A stretch of DNA of 64,000 nucleotides, taken from Pseudonocardia hierapolitana. Lineage in GTDB: Bacteria; Actinomycetota; Actinomycetes; Mycobacteriales; Pseudonocardiaceae. This document shows positions 32,383 to 41,034 of this stretch, piece after piece. The notes below the pieces were generated by a model. The model was not told where the DNA came from and searched no databases. It saw nothing but the letters and a program-made list of their open reading frames with translations. Position numbers and translations under genes: made by a program. Location: the NCBI RefSeq assembly GCF_007994075.1, contig NZ_VIWU01000001.1:2108001-2172000 (forward strand), given 5' to 3'. The first letter of the stretch is position 1, and every line of letters starts with the position of its first letter.

Positions 32383-34062
32383 GTGACCGAGTCGTTCGAT
32401 CACGTCATCGTCGGGGGTGGTTCGGCGGGTTCGGCGTTGGCCAACCGGCTGTCCGCGGATCCGGCGCGGCGGGTGCTCGTGCTCGAGAGCGGCCGACCGG
32501 ACTACTCGTGGGACGTGCTCATGCGAATGCCGGCCGGCATCGCGTTCACGCGCGGCGTGAGCTTCTACGACTGGCGTTACCGCAGCGAGCCCGAGCCGGG
32601 CCTGCGGGGTCGGCGGATGAATCTGCCGGCCGGCCGGATGCTGGGTGGCACGAGCAACCTCTACGGGATGCTGTACCAGCGCGGTAATCCCTTGGACTAC
32701 GAGGGCTGGGCCGCGCAGCCCGGGATGCAGAACTGGGATTTCGCCCACGTGCTGCCGTATTTCAAGCGCATGGAGGACGCGGAGGTCGGCGGACCGCTGC
32801 GGGGCCGCGGAGGCCCGCTGACGGTGTCGAAGGCGCGGCCGAGCAACGTCCTCGCCCAGTCGTTCCTGCTGGCCGCGCAGGAGGCCGGGCACTACGCCAC
32901 CCCGGACGTCAACGGGTACCGGCAGGAGGGCTTCGGGGCCCTCGACCACAACATCCGCAAGTCCCGGCGCTGGTCGGCCACCCGCGCGTACCTGCGTCCG
33001 GCGATGGACCGCCACAACCTGGTCGTCCGCACCGGCACCACCGTCTCGAAGATCATGTTCGACGGCAAGCAGGCGGTCGGGGTCGAGTTCGTGGACCGGC
33101 GCGGGCACGTGCACCACGTGCTCAGCCGCGACACCATCCTGTGCGCGGGCGCGATCAAGAGCCCGCACATCCTGCAGCTGTCCGGGGTGGGCGACGGCGC
33201 GCTCCTGGAATCGGCGGGCGTGCCCGTGGTGCACCACCTTCCCGGGGTGGGCGCGAACCTGCAGGACCACCTCGCGATCCAGATCCAGCATTCCTGCACC
33301 AAGCCGGTGTCGCTGCAGCCGACCGCCAATCTGAAGAACGCGCCGTGGATCGGGGCGCAATGGCTGTTCCTGCACAGCGGCCCGGGCGCCACCAACCACT
33401 GGGACGCAGGCGGCTTCGCGCGCAGCAACGACAAGCTGGCATTCCCGAACCTCATGTACCAGTTCCTGCCGCTGGCGTCGAAGTCGTACCCGACGTCGCC
33501 CACCGGCCCGCACGGGTACCAGGTGCACGTCGGGGTGATGAACTCCGACTCGCGGGGCAGCATCAAGCTCACCTCGCCGAGCTGGCGCACGCCCCCGGCG
33601 ATCCAGTTCAACTACCTGTCCACCGAGCAGGACAGGCGGGACTGGATCGACGCGGTCCGGGTGACCCGGGAGATCATGGCGCAGTCCTCGCTCGCCCGTT
33701 ACGACGGCGGGGAAGCCGCCCCCGGCCCGGACGTCCAGACCGACGAGCAGATCTGGGAATGGGTGGTGACGAACGCCAAGTCGGCCATGCACTACTCCGG
33801 ATCCTGCAAGATGGGCACCGACGACCAGGCGGTCGTCGACCCGGACACGATGAAGGTGCACGGCCTGGACGGCGTGCGCGTCGTGGACGCGTCGGTGATG
33901 CCGGTCGTCACGAACGCCAACACCTACGCACCGGTCATGGTGATCGCGGAGAAGGCCGCCGACATCATCCTCGACCAGCCGCCGCTGCCCCCGGATCACA
34001 CCGAGTACTTCCGGCGGGACCAGACCCGGACCACCGAACTGCGCGTTGCCACGCCTGACTAG
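32383..34062 (+). CDS. GMC-family FAD oxidoreductase, choline dehydrogenase-like (pair 2)
   Basis: A 559-residue GMC oxidoreductase: HVIVGGGSAGSALANRLSAD (FAD motif), GRMLGGTSNLYGMLYQRGN (signature 1), GAIKSPHILQLSGVGD (signature 2) and the C-terminal catalytic MHYSGSCKMG and PVVTNANTYAPVMVIAEKAAD with conserved His and Asn. It is a paralogue of 19507 throughout, including the W-D-W-R-Y region (FYDWRYRSEPEPG), but here the gene is divergent from its flippase partner. GTG start at 32383 with GAGGGGG upstream. Repeat copy B begins 22 bases after the stop. The alcohol substrate is unknown. Confidence 0.92.
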   Translation: MTESFDHVIVGGGSAGSALANRLSADPARRVLVLESGRPDYSWDVLMRMPAGIAFTRGVSFYDWRYRSEPEPGLRGRRMNLPAGRMLGGTSNLYGMLYQRGNPLDYEGWAAQPGMQNWDFAHVLPYFKRMEDAEVGGPLRGRGGPLTVSKARPSNVLAQSFLLAAQEAGHYATPDVNGYRQEGFGALDHNIRKSRRWSATRAYLRPAMDRHNLVVRTGTTVSKIMFDGKQAVGVEFVDRRGHVHHVLSRDTILCAGAIKSPHILQLSGVGDGALLESAGVPVVHHLPGVGANLQDHLAIQIQHSCTKPVSLQPTANLKNAPWIGAQWLFLHSGPGATNHWDAGGFARSNDKLAFPNLMYQFLPLASKSYPTSPTGPHGYQVHVGVMNSDSRGSIKLTSPSWRTPPAIQFNYLSTEQDRRDWIDAVRVTREIMAQSSLARYDGGEAAPGPDVQTDEQIWEWVVTNAKSAMHYSGSCKMGTDDQAVVDPDTMKVHGLDGVRVVDASVMPVVTNANTYAPVMVIAEKAADIILDQPPLPPDHTEYFRRDQTRTTELRVATPD

Positions 34063-34231
34063 CAAACCTGAACGGCTCAACCGCGCTCATGATCCGCAGT
34101 AGCGGGTGCTCATGGTCGTAGGAGCAGCCATGGACAACCGACGGTTCGGATCATGGCGCTCGGGCCGGTGAGGCCGTCACCCGCCGGGCCTGAGCGCGGG
34201 CATCTCCTCGATCGAGGCCGCCGGATCGGCC

Positions 34232-34430
34232 TGGTCGGGCCGGGTTCCGGTGGGCGCGCCGTTCCCGGCCCGGGCCACCCGGCGCTCGCCCACCATCCAG
34301 GCCTCTCGCCTGGTCCCACGGTTCGCGTCGCACCGCTCGCCTGTGCGGGGTGGCCTGGTTGGGTCCACTACCGACCTCCCGGGTTGCGTGGGTGGCCGTT
34401 CCCGACCTGGGGGCACGCCCGTTCCCGACG
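34232..34430 (-). repeat. Repeat unit U3 (left half of copy B)
   Basis: Almost identical to U2 when read on the minus strand: CGTCGGGAACGGGCGTGCCC at its start, then CCACCCACGCAACCCGGGAG and the GCCGGGAACGGCGCGCCCAC end. It forms an imperfect inverted repeat with U4, 158 bases to the right. Confidence 0.75.
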
Positions 34431-34588
34431 AGGCCGTCGCTGCCGGGTGCCACTCAGCCGGCGGTGGTCCCGACCCGTCACTGCGGCCCCGGGAAACCGA
34501 TGAGACGGACCGATCGCAACAGATGCCCAGGTCGAGCGCCGCTCGATCGGGCCACAGCCAGTCACGTGGCACCCGACCGCAGCGATCT

Positions 34589-34780
34589 CGTCCCCAACGG
34601 GCGTGCCCCCTGGCCGGGGACGGCACCCAGCGCAACCCCAGGCGTCGGTAGTGAACCCAGCCCAGCCACCCCGCACCGATGCGGGCTCGAGGCGAACCGG
34701 ATCGACACGACAGCAGCCCCGGTCGGTGCGCAGGGCAGGGCGACCCGAGCCGGGAACGGCGCGCCCACGAGACGGACCAC
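34589..34780 (+). repeat. Repeat unit U4 (right half of copy B)
   Basis: Begins CGTCCCCAACGGGCGTGCCC and contains GGCACCCAGCGCAACCCC and GGCGAACCGGATCGACAC, matching U1 read on the other strand. Ends at CGCGCCCACGAGACGGACCA. Confidence 0.7.
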
Positions 34781-34888
34781 CCCCGCAGCGGCCCGGGTGC
34801 GTTCCGCACCAGCCTGGGGCGGTAAGCCCTCCACACAACGATCGACACTGGAACGCAGGCGAGCGAGGCGGGAGCACACGCTGCGGTG

Positions 34889-35407
34889 TCAGCGGTCCCG
34901 GTCGCCCTCGAAGGGGAGGATGCGGGCCCACTGCTCCCGCACCTGCTCCTCCATCTCCTCGGCGTCGGCGGAGCCGTCCGGTGACGGCGACACCACTGCG
35001 AGGTCCGGCTCCCCCGGCCCCCGCTCCTGCGCCATCTCCAGCACGGTGACGAACACCTGGGCGCACGCGAAGGCGTGGTCGACGTTGCTCTTGACCCCGG
35101 CGTAGCGGCCGTCGTCGAGCTCGAATGCGAGCGGGTAGACCCGCCGCAGCACGGTGACCAGGTCGCGGGCCGAGCCGAGCGCGCCGTCGTAGTCGCCGAC
35201 GAGCGGGGCGCGGATGGCCAGGGCGTCCATGAATGCGTTCTCGAGGTCGCGGGCCAGTACACGCGCCCGGAACAGGGTGCCGTCCGCGCCCCCGCTACCC
35301 CGGTCGCGGGCGAGCAGGAGGCAGTCCTCCAGCTCTGCCGCCACTTGGAGGGCGCGGTCGAACGTGCCGTTGAGCACCAGGCTGAGAGATCTGCGACGGC
35401 CGCCCAC
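34889..35407 (-). CDS. Hypothetical protein
   Basis: About 172 residues with a normal amino-acid balance, mainly helical: SLSLVLNGTFDRALQVAAEL, EDCLLLARDRGSGGADGTLFRARVLARDL, ENAFMDALAIRAPLVGDYDGALGSARDLV and a Glu-rich tail EEMEEQVREQWARILPFEGDRDR. I recognise no domain. The GTG at 35407 is chosen as start because the sequence before it looks non-coding; the frame is open to 35506 and would overlap the dioxygenase gene. It lies directly beside repeat copy B and may have been affected by it, though no truncation is evident. Confidence 0.55.
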   Translation of the reverse strand: MGGRRRSLSLVLNGTFDRALQVAAELEDCLLLARDRGSGGADGTLFRARVLARDLENAFMDALAIRAPLVGDYDGALGSARDLVTVLRRVYPLAFELDDGRYAGVKSNVDHAFACAQVFVTVLEMAQERGPGEPDLAVVSPSPDGSADAEEMEEQVREQWARILPFEGDRDR

Positions 35408-35483
35408 GGCGGGGACTCTACGGAAAGTTTCCGTCCGTACACAGGGAGAACCGGCAGCAGGTGAGCGCCGGGCCGTGCCCCCG

Positions 35484-36398
35484 TCAGCGTGACGGAGGCG
35501 GCCCACCCGGCCCGCCCGCGGGGGCGCTGCCGCCGGTCGGGGTGGTCGTGGTGTCGACCGGGGCCGTCAGGGACACGGTGTAGCCGCTGGCGTCGCCGGT
35601 CACGGCGCCGAGCTCGTGCACGCCGCCGTCGTCGCCGAAGACGTTGTCCGTGGTGAGGCTGACCTGTGCGAGGTTGCCGACCGACGGCTCGTACCCGGGC
35701 TGGGCGTACACCGCCTCGCAGACGTCCTGGGGAAGCGCGATCTGCGACGTGGCGATGGCGTTCGAGGCATCGGTGATGCCGGCCTGGTCCGGGTAGACCT
35801 CGAAGTGGATGTGCGGCCACCGTCCCGAGTAGCAGGCCGGGAAGATGCTGATGAAGCTCACGCGGCCGGAGGAGTCGGCGATCTGGACGCCGCGCAGGTA
35901 GTTCTGGTCCTCGATCGCGCTCGAGTACATCGAGTACCCGCCCTCGCGGTTGCAGTGCCAGACGTAGACGGCCGCGCCGGCGAAGGCGGACCCGCCGTTC
36001 GCGATGTCGAGGATCGTCAGCCGGATGGTCAGCGGGACCCCGTCGGCCGTGCCGCTCGCCCCGCCGAAGCTGGACCGGATGTCGCTGCGGACGATGCCGC
36101 TCTCCGCGAGCACGTTCGGGCCGTTCGAGCCGTCTCCCGGGTACGGACCCGCGGTCTCGTCGGGGATCTCCACCAGGCCGGTGCCCGACGCGGTCGTCGT
36201 GGCGCTCGTGGAGCCGGACGAGGTGCCCGGGTTGCTCGCGCAGGCCGCCAGGCCCGCGGCGGCGGCGCCGAGTCCGAGCGCCCGCAGCATCCGCCTGCGG
36301 CTCATCAGGGTCGTGATGTCGAAGCCGAGGCCCTGGTCCACGACCTCCTCGCCGGGCCGGACGAGTGGGCGTCCTTCGTAGGCGGGCTCGTGTCTCAC
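35484..36398 (-). CDS. Exported intradiol ring-cleavage dioxygenase-like lipoprotein
   Basis: A 304-residue protein. After a 40-residue N-terminus comes SRRRMLRALGLGAAAAGLAACAS, a twin-arginine signal with a lipobox-like Cys, then a Ser/Thr-rich linker and the dioxygenase core: VEIPDETAGPYPGDG, LTIRLTILDI, AAVYVWHCNREGGYSMYSS, YLRGVQIADSSGRVSFISIFPACYSGR and WPHIHFEVYPD. The Tyr and two His (Y-S-G-R-W-P-H-I-H) fit the iron ligands of protocatechuate-type intradiol enzymes. Extracytoplasmic members of this family exist, with unknown aromatic substrates. GTG start with GGAGG four bases upstream. Divergent from the AfsR-like regulator at 36593, 194 bases away. Confidence 0.87.
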   Translation of the reverse strand: MRHEPAYEGRPLVRPGEEVVDQGLGFDITTLMSRRRMLRALGLGAAAAGLAACASNPGTSSGSTSATTTASGTGLVEIPDETAGPYPGDGSNGPNVLAESGIVRSDIRSSFGGASGTADGVPLTIRLTILDIANGGSAFAGAAVYVWHCNREGGYSMYSSAIEDQNYLRGVQIADSSGRVSFISIFPACYSGRWPHIHFEVYPDQAGITDASNAIATSQIALPQDVCEAVYAQPGYEPSVGNLAQVSLTTDNVFGDDGGVHELGAVTGDASGYTVSLTAPVDTTTTPTGGSAPAGGPGGPPPSR

Positions 36399-36592
36399 GG
36401 TTCCTCCGGTGGTGGCATCGCTGGTCGGTCCCCAAGGTAGGAACGGGATGTGGGGCGTTCCTGTGCGTCTCCTGTCCGCTCCCTGTGGTGCCGGCGCGAC
36501 ACAGGGCTCGTACCCGGAGTGAACGGCGCCGCGGCATCGTCGTCCACGACCGTGTTCAATCGTCCCGGGCAAGCGCCGGGGAGAGAATTGCG

Positions 36593-39391
36593 ATGCAGTT
36601 CCGCGTTCTGGGTGCCGTCGAGGCGCGCGTCGGTGGTCGAGCGGTCGATCTCGGTCCTGCTCGCAGGCGGTGCGTGCTCGCCGCCCTGCTGCTCGAGGCC
36701 AACCACGTCGTGCCCGTCGAGCAGCTGCTGGACCGAGTGTGGGACGGGGACTCCGCCCGCCGTGGAACGCTCTACAGCCACGTCTCCCGGCTGCGCAGCG
36801 CGCTGGCGGCTGCGGAGGACGTGGAGCTGACGCGCCGATCGGGCGGCTACCTGCTGACGGTCGACCCCATGAACGTGGACCTGCACAAGTTCCGCCACCT
36901 GATCGGTGCCGCGCACCGGGCGACCGATCCCGGACAGGCCGCCGCCCACTACCGGACGGCGCTCGGGCTGTGGCGGGGCGAGGCGTTCGCCGGCCTCGAC
37001 ACGCACTGGATCAGCCGGATGCGCACGTCCCTCGATCTCGAGCGGCGCGCCGCCGAGCTCGACTGGAACGATCTGATGCTGAGCCAGGGCAGGCACGCGG
37101 ACGTCCTCACGGGGATCGCCGCACGTTCCGCGGAACACCCGCTGGACGAACGCCTCGCCGGACAGCTCATGCTCGCCCTCCACCAGGCGGGAAGGCGCCC
37201 CGAGGCGCTGCAGGTCTACCAGGACACCCGCACCGCGCTCGTCGACGAGCTGGGCCTGGAGCCGGGTCCGGAGCTGCAGGACCTGCACCACCGCATCCTC
37301 GCGGGCGGGGTCGCGGCGCGGGTCCGGCGGGCCGAACCCATCCCGGCACCACGGCAGCTCCCCGCGGGCATCTCCCATTTCACAGGGCGGGATCGGCACA
37401 TGGCCGAGCTCCGCACTCGTGTCGAGCGCTCGCGCAGCGGCGACGCTCCGGCCGTCGCCGCGATCGCCGGAACGGCAGGCGTCGGGAAGACGGCGCTCGC
37501 CGTTCACTTCGGGCACGAGGTGGCCGACCGGTTCCCCGACGGGCAGCTCTACCTGGACCTGCGCGGCAACGGAACCGCGCCTCCGGTGACCGCGGTCGAG
37601 GCGCTCGGCCACATGCTGCGCGGCCTCGGCAGGCCGCCCGACCAGATGCCGACGGACGTCCAGGAGCTCGCCGCGACCTACCGCTCGCACCTCGCGGGCA
37701 GGCATGTCCTCGTCGTGCTGGACAACGCGCGGACCGCCGAGCAGGTCGGGCCGCTGCTGCCCGGCGCCCCCGGCTGCCTCGTGGTGGTCACCAGCCGCAC
37801 CATCCTGTCCACCCTGGACAACGCCGATCACATCCACCTCGACGTGCTGTCCGAGCAGGAGGCGCTGTCGTTGCTGGCCACGCTGGTCGGACGGGATCGC
37901 ACCGACGCGGACCCGGACGCGGCGTCGGCCGTGGTCCGGATGTGCGCACGGCTGCCGCTGGCGATCCGGCTGGCGGGCGCCCGCCTCGCCGCGCGGCCAC
38001 GGTGGAGCGTCGCGACCCTGGCCGCGCTCCTGGCCGACGAGGAGCGTCGGCTGGAGGAGCTCGCGGTGGGCGATCGGGCGGTGCGCACCGGTTTCGAGGT
38101 CAGCCACCGGGCCCTGCTGACCAGCGCCGACCCGGTCGATCGCGAGGCGGCACGGGCCTTCCGGCTCCTCGGCGCGCTCGACTGGGTCGACATGAGCGTG
38201 CCGGTCGCGTGCGCCCTGCTCGACGCGGACCCGCACCGGGCGCAGAGCGCACTGGAACGCCTCGTCGACGACCAACTGCTCGAGTCCGCGGCACCCGGTC
38301 GCTACCACACCCACGATCTCCTGCGCCTGTACGCGCGCGAGCTCGCCCAGCAGGACTCCGAGCACGACCGCGCGGACGCACTGGAACGCGTGCTGCGCTG
38401 CTACGTCGACGCGGCCGAGCGGGCGAACCTCCTGGTGAACCCCATGAGCCGGCACCGCCCTCGCGGGAGGGGGTTCCGGCTGCGCGGCAGGTTCCCCCTG
38501 TCCACGCCTGCGGACGCCGGTGCGTGGGCCGCCACCGAGCACGACAACCTCGTCGGCGCGCTCGGCAGGGCGTTCGACGCCGCGGGCGACGCGCCGGCCC
38601 TCGCGGTGCGCCTGTCCGCCGCCCTGAACCGTCCCTTCGACATCCTGGGCCGGTGGCAGGGCTTCGTCACCGTGCGGGGGCAGGCCGCAGAGACCGCACA
38701 CCGCCTCGGGGACTGGACGGGCGCGGCATTCGCATGGCAGGACGTCGCGTGGACCCAGGTGCGCCTCGGCCGCGCCGACGACGCGATCGCCACGACGAAA
38801 CGCGCCCTGGACGTCTGGCGCGAGGTCGGCGACCGCCGCAGCGAGCAGGCCTGCCTCAACATCCTCGGCTACGCCTTCCGCCAGCTGGGCCGCCACACCG
38901 AGGCCGTCGAGGCTCTCGAACGCGCGCACGGCATCTGCCAGGACATCGGCCACCGGTACGGCGAGGCCGCGACGCTGAACCACCTGGGCCTGGTCCACAA
39001 GCACCTCCGACGGTTCGACGATGCGGTCGCCTGCCACACCAGAGCGCTCGCGCTCAACGAGGAACTGGACGACCGCAGCGGTCAGGCCGTCGCTCTCGCC
39101 AACCTCGGATGGACCCACCACCGCGCGGGCGCGTCGGAGGACGCCGTCGAGTGCTTCCGCAGGAGCCTGGCGCCGGCCCGGGAGGCCGGCGACCGCTACC
39201 AGGAGGCCGAGACGCTGTGGGGCCTCGGCGACGCGCACCACGCGCTCGGCAACCTCGACGAGGCCCGCGCCTACTGGAACGGGTCCGTCACGATCCTCGG
39301 CGACATCGGCGCGATCGACGACGAACAGGCCGGCCTGCTGCGCCGCCTGCCCGTCCCCGACACCCCGGCGATCATCCTCGACAACACCTGA
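36593..39391 (+). CDS. AfsR-like regulator: winged helix, BTAD, NB-ARC and TPR
   Basis: A 932-residue signalling ATPase. Residues 1-95: OmpR-like winged helix (MQFRVLGAVEARVGGRAVDL through RRSGGYLLTVD). Residues 97-245: BTAD (VDLHKFRHLI, LWRGEAFAGLDTHWI, QAGRRPEALQVYQDTR). Residues 260-560: NB-ARC, P-loop GTAGVGKT at 293-300, Walker B HVLVVLDNAR and sensor VVVTSRT. Residues 740-930: at least five TPRs (for example EACLNILGYAFRQLGRHTEA-type units). It is complete and of normal AfsR length. AfsR proteins switch on secondary-metabolite genes; the divergent dioxygenase is the nearest candidate target. ATG 36593 follows GGGGAGAG. Confidence 0.92.
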   Translation: MQFRVLGAVEARVGGRAVDLGPARRRCVLAALLLEANHVVPVEQLLDRVWDGDSARRGTLYSHVSRLRSALAAAEDVELTRRSGGYLLTVDPMNVDLHKFRHLIGAAHRATDPGQAAAHYRTALGLWRGEAFAGLDTHWISRMRTSLDLERRAAELDWNDLMLSQGRHADVLTGIAARSAEHPLDERLAGQLMLALHQAGRRPEALQVYQDTRTALVDELGLEPGPELQDLHHRILAGGVAARVRRAEPIPAPRQLPAGISHFTGRDRHMAELRTRVERSRSGDAPAVAAIAGTAGVGKTALAVHFGHEVADRFPDGQLYLDLRGNGTAPPVTAVEALGHMLRGLGRPPDQMPTDVQELAATYRSHLAGRHVLVVLDNARTAEQVGPLLPGAPGCLVVVTSRTILSTLDNADHIHLDVLSEQEALSLLATLVGRDRTDADPDAASAVVRMCARLPLAIRLAGARLAARPRWSVATLAALLADEERRLEELAVGDRAVRTGFEVSHRALLTSADPVDREAARAFRLLGALDWVDMSVPVACALLDADPHRAQSALERLVDDQLLESAAPGRYHTHDLLRLYARELAQQDSEHDRADALERVLRCYVDAAERANLLVNPMSRHRPRGRGFRLRGRFPLSTPADAGAWAATEHDNLVGALGRAFDAAGDAPALAVRLSAALNRPFDILGRWQGFVTVRGQAAETAHRLGDWTGAAFAWQDVAWTQVRLGRADDAIATTKRALDVWREVGDRRSEQACLNILGYAFRQLGRHTEAVEALERAHGICQDIGHRYGEAATLNHLGLVHKHLRRFDDAVACHTRALALNEELDDRSGQAVALANLGWTHHRAGASEDAVECFRRSLAPAREAGDRYQEAETLWGLGDAHHALGNLDEARAYWNGSVTILGDIGAIDDEQAGLLRRLPVPDTPAIILDNT

Positions 39392-39439
39392 TCCTCGCTT
39401 CCGCAAGGTTTTGCCAGATCCACCGGCGATGCTCGCGGG

Positions 39440-40954
39440 ATGCGGGGCGACGCGACGGTCATCGGACCGCAACGGGATGAGGGATCTGCCGTCACGTCGA
39501 GAACCGTGTCGGACCATCCGACGAACGGCACCCGTTCGCCGGACACCCGCGCCGACACCGGGCGACTGCTGCGGGAATGGCGGGAGCGGGCGCTGTTGAC
39601 GCAGGAGCAGCTCGCCGCGCGGGCCGGGCTCTCCGTGCGCTCGATCCGCAGGTTCGAGCGCGGTGGCTCCGCGCAGAGCACGTCGATCCGGTTGCTCGCC
39701 GACGCGCTGGGGCTGAGCCCGGAAGAGCGCGCGGCGCTCGTCACGGCGACCCGCGAACCCGCTCAGGACCGGTTGCGTCAGCTCCCGGGCCCGTCTCCCC
39801 TCTTCACCGGGAGGGAGGCCGAACTCGCCGACCTCGACCGGATCAGGGACCCGGACCGCCTCGTGATCGTCACGATCGCCGGCATGGCCGGTGTCGGCAA
39901 GACGGCCCTCGCGGTGCAGGCGGCCCATCTCGTCGCGCCCCACTACCCCGACGAGCACATCTACCTCGACCTGCGCGGGTACACCCAGGATGGGCGCCCG
40001 GTCGAGCCCGGCGAAGCGCTCGAACGCGTGCTGCTCTCCCTCGGCGTGCCCGCCGAGCAGATCCCAACCGATCCCGAGGACCGCGCCGGGCTGTACCGCA
40101 GCCGGCTCGCCGATCACCGCGCGCTGATCCTGCTCGACAACGCGGCGTCCGAGGAGCAGGTGGCTCCGCTGCTCCCGGGAACGCCCGGCTGCCTCGTGCT
40201 CGTCACGAGCCGGCGGCTGCTCACCGGGCTGGACCACAGCCACGCACTCTCGCTCGACGTGCTCCCCCTTGCCGACGCCGTCGCCCTCTTCCGGCGCGCA
40301 GCCGGTGACCACCGCGTACGCGACGAGGCGCCCGGCCGACCCGACGAGCTCGTCGAGCTGTGCGGGCGGCTCCCCCTCGCCGTGCGGGTCGCCGCCGCAC
40401 GTCTGAGATCCCGGCCGTCCTGGACGGTCACGCACCTGATCCAACGCCTGCGGGTGCGCCGGCACGTGCTCGCCGAGCTCGAGGCGGGCGAACGCAGCGT
40501 CACCGCCGCGCTCGACCTGTCCTACCAGCAGCTGCCTGCCGACCAGCAGCGCGCGTACCGGTTGTTCGGCCTCCACCCCGGACCCGATCTGACCGTGTCG
40601 GCGGCAGCCGCGCTGCTCGGCACGGACCGGCAGAAGGCCGAGCGGCTGATCGACGGCCTGCTCGACTCGCACCTCCTGCAGGAGCCGGCTCCCGGTCGGC
40701 ACCGGTTCCACGACCTGGTCCGGTCCCACAGCCGCGCGAGAGCGGACCTCGACGAGCCCGAGCCCGCCCGGCGGGACGCGCTCACCAGGCTGTTCGCCCA
40801 CTACCGCCACAGCGCTGCCGTCACCATGGGCACCGCCTACCCGTACGAGGGCGTCCGCAGGTCCGGCGTCGCTCGCACTCAGCCGCAAGAACACCACGGA
40901 CGGCGAGGTCAGCACGGAGGAAATCGAGGCGTTCCTGGGCGTCGGGCCGGTTGA
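39440..40954 (+). pseudogene. HTH-NB-ARC regulator truncated at its 3' end
   Basis: A 504-codon frame. Residues 40-100: XRE-type helix-turn-helix (LLREWRERALLTQEQLAARAG, LSVRSIRRFERGG). Residues 118-400: NB-ARC with P-loop GMAGVGKT at 148-155, LILLDNAASEEQV and LVLVTSRRLLTG. The normal protein should continue through TPRs for another 200-500 residues after the AVTMGTAYPYE tract, but after about codon 474 the sequence becomes Arg/Gln/His-rich and non-homologous (ARTQPQEHHGRRGQHGG) while another frame reads a protein-like tail. I infer a deletion fusing the 5' part to a foreign 3' end. GTG 39506 is an alternative start. It may still express an NTPase lacking its sensor. Confidence 0.75.
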
Positions 40955-40961
40955 CCGGTAG
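40851..40961 (+). pseudogene. 3' remnant of an unidentified gene
   Basis: In the frame ending at TAG 40959-40961 the translation from the junction gives a sensible C-terminus: ASLALSRKNTTDGEVS followed by TEEIEAFLGVGPVDR. Its composition is balanced and acidic, unlike the overlapping regulator frame. It looks like the last 30-35 residues of some other protein whose 5' part was lost when the regulator at 39440 was truncated. I cannot identify the family. Confidence 0.4.
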
Positions 40962-41034
40962 GTGACCGCCGGATGGCCTGGCCTCGGGCCACGTGCTCGC
41001 GGAGAGTCACGCCGTGCCGGGAGAACGACACGCT

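Larger units (their letters stand above)
34084..34850 (-). repeat. Composite non-coding repeat, copy B
   Basis: The 826-base gene-free stretch 34063-34888 is occupied by this repeat. Read on the minus strand it follows copy A from a TGTCGATCGT start through a GTGTGTGGAGGGCTT tract, unit U4, a centre that is shorter than and mostly unlike that of A, unit U3 and a terminal tract (34084-34158) that is nearly identical to 26932-27003. U3 matches U2 and U4 matches U1, so this is a true inverted duplicate of A. The reading frames are Arg/Pro-rich shadows. No mobile-element gene is present. Confidence 0.85.

Noticed and set aside
34562..34879. Frame in copy B sharing the VVSIRFASSPH tract with copy A
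   Set aside because: Follows from repeat U1/U4 identity; neighbouring residues change freely and the frame has no start signal.
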